The notes beneath the pieces are model-generated. The model saw nothing but the letters and a program-made list of their open reading frames with translations. It ran no database searches and was not told the DNA's origin. A stretch of 6,157 bases of DNA. Source: Pseudomonadota bacterium (GTDB lineage: Bacteria; Pseudomonadota; Gammaproteobacteria; Burkholderiales; SG8-39). How positions within the stretch are numbered: position 1 is the first letter of the stretch; each line of letters begins with the position of its first letter. A program made the position numbers and the translations under genes. Shown here piece after piece: positions 5,462 to 6,157 of the stretch. The stretch spans positions 1-6,157 of the forward strand of contig JAJZUK010000083.1 of assembly GCA_021847125.1 (NCBI GenBank). Reading direction: 5' to 3'.

Positions 5462-6157
5462 TCACGCCGCGATCGCGGACCTGGTTTCCTGCGCCAGCAC
5501 CAGCGCCAAAAACGCGTCCTCCGCGAGCGGCCGGCTGAAGTGATATCCCTGTATCTCGTCGCAGCCGTGCGCGCGCAGGAAATCCAGCTGCGCCACGGTT
5601 TCCACGCCTTCGGCAATCACCTTGAGCCGCAGGTTGTGGGTCATGTCGATGATCGTGCGGGTGATGATCGCGTCGTCGTTGTTGCGGGGAATGTCCTTGA
5701 TGAACGAACGGTCGATCTTGATGTTGTCTATCGGAAAGCGCTTGAGGTAGCCCAGCGACGAGTAGCCGGTGCCGAAATCATCGATGGCGAGCGAAATTCC
5801 CATCGATTTCAACTGGCGCAGCGTCCGGATCGCGCGCTCCGGATTGTCCATCACCATGCTCTCGGTGATCTCCAGTTCGAGCGATGCCGGCGCCAGACCG
5901 CTCGCATCCAGCACCCGCGCGACCTCGCTCACCAGGTTGGCCTGCACGAACTGCCGCGCCGACAGGTTGACCGCAACGCGCAGCGGCGGCATGCCCTGGC
6001 GCTGCCAGGCGCGATTGCGTTCGCATGCGGCTTTCAGCACCCAGGCGCCTATGGGCACGATCAGGCCGGTTTCTTCCGCCAGCGGAATGAAATCGGCCGG
6101 CGAAACCATGCCCAGGCCCGGCCGCATCCAGCGCACCAGCGCCTCCATGCCGCTGAT
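5462..6157 (-). CDS. EAL-domain c-di-GMP phosphodiesterase, C-terminal part (5' end beyond window)
   Basis: 231 residues of a larger protein enter from the right edge at [10 protein letters not shown], so the gene starts outside the window; the Met four residues in is internal to the EAL motif, not a start. The visible part is a nearly complete EAL domain, which cleaves c-di-GMP to pGpG. Catalytic set seen, numbered from the window edge: E5 of EAL, N64 (VNLS), E96 (EITES), D126-D127 ([13 protein letters not shown]), K147 (IKIDRSFI), E183 (IAEGVE) and Q203 ([10 protein letters not shown]). All are at standard spacing, so it is predicted active. Such proteins usually carry PAS, REC or GGDEF domains upstream, which cannot be seen here. 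The stop is TGA 5464-5462, 32 nt before the cheB ATG, so the two are probably in one operon. It is an ideal internal comparison for the degenerate EAL protein at 2585-3355. Confidence 0.95.
   Translation of the reverse strand: MSGMEALVRWMRPGLGMVSPADFIPLAEETGLIVPIGAWVLKAACERNRAWQRQGMPPLRVAVNLSARQFVQANLVSEVARVLDASGLAPASLELEITESMVMDNPERAIRTLRQLKSMGISLAIDDFGTGYSSLGYLKRFPIDNIKIDRSFIKDIPRNNDDAIITRTIIDMTHNLRLKVIAEGVETVAQLDFLRAHGCDEIQGYHFSRPLAEDAFLALVLAQETRSAIAA

Noticed and set aside
4251..5543. 430-codon plus-strand frame
   Set aside because: It lies opposite cheB and the hemerythrin start. CheB shows a complete catalytic triad and receiver residues, while this frame is His/Arg-rich with no recognisable motif.

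Overview
The window is GC-rich and gene-dense. It looks like a motile, probably betaproteobacterial chromosome carrying chemotaxis, cyclic-di-GMP and oxygen-binding genes. The taxon is inferred from gene content, codon use and the style of promoter and Shine-Dalgarno sites; no sequence here proves it. Six of the seven genes lie on the minus strand, so they read from the right end of the window to the left. I see no tRNA, rRNA, CRISPR array or insertion sequence.

Right part (6157 to 3878, minus strand). The C-terminal part of an EAL-domain c-di-GMP phosphodiesterase enters from beyond the window edge with its catalytic residues intact. It is followed after 32 nt by a complete CheB methylesterase (REC plus catalytic domain). 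After a further 67 nt comes a single-domain bacteriohemerythrin with every iron ligand present and a strong Shine-Dalgarno. This looks like the tail of a chemotaxis operon linking c-di-GMP turnover, receptor adaptation and O2 binding.

Middle (3356 to 3877). A small plus-strand gene for a 67-residue protein with two CxxC pairs (putative zinc ribbon) converges on the hemerythrin gene. Upstream of it is a good match to a flagellar sigma-28 (FliA) promoter with the exact 11-nt spacer. A hairpin directly follows the promoter.

Left part (3355 to 1, minus strand). A stand-alone EAL protein keeps most of the EAL fold signature but has lost the catalytic Asp-Asp pair (now Ala-Arg). An HDOD-domain protein follows 17 nt later. 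Together they look like a two-gene version of the EAL-HDOD (YuxH/CdgJ-type) signalling proteins. After a 194-nt gap comes a very long, extremely Ala/Glu/Arg/Gln-rich coiled-coil protein of more than 505 residues that runs off the left edge.

Overall reading: genes that make, read or relay c-di-GMP and chemotaxis signals. The least explained pieces are the coiled-coil protein, the putative sigma-28-driven zinc-ribbon protein, and the catalytically dead EAL protein paired with HDOD.
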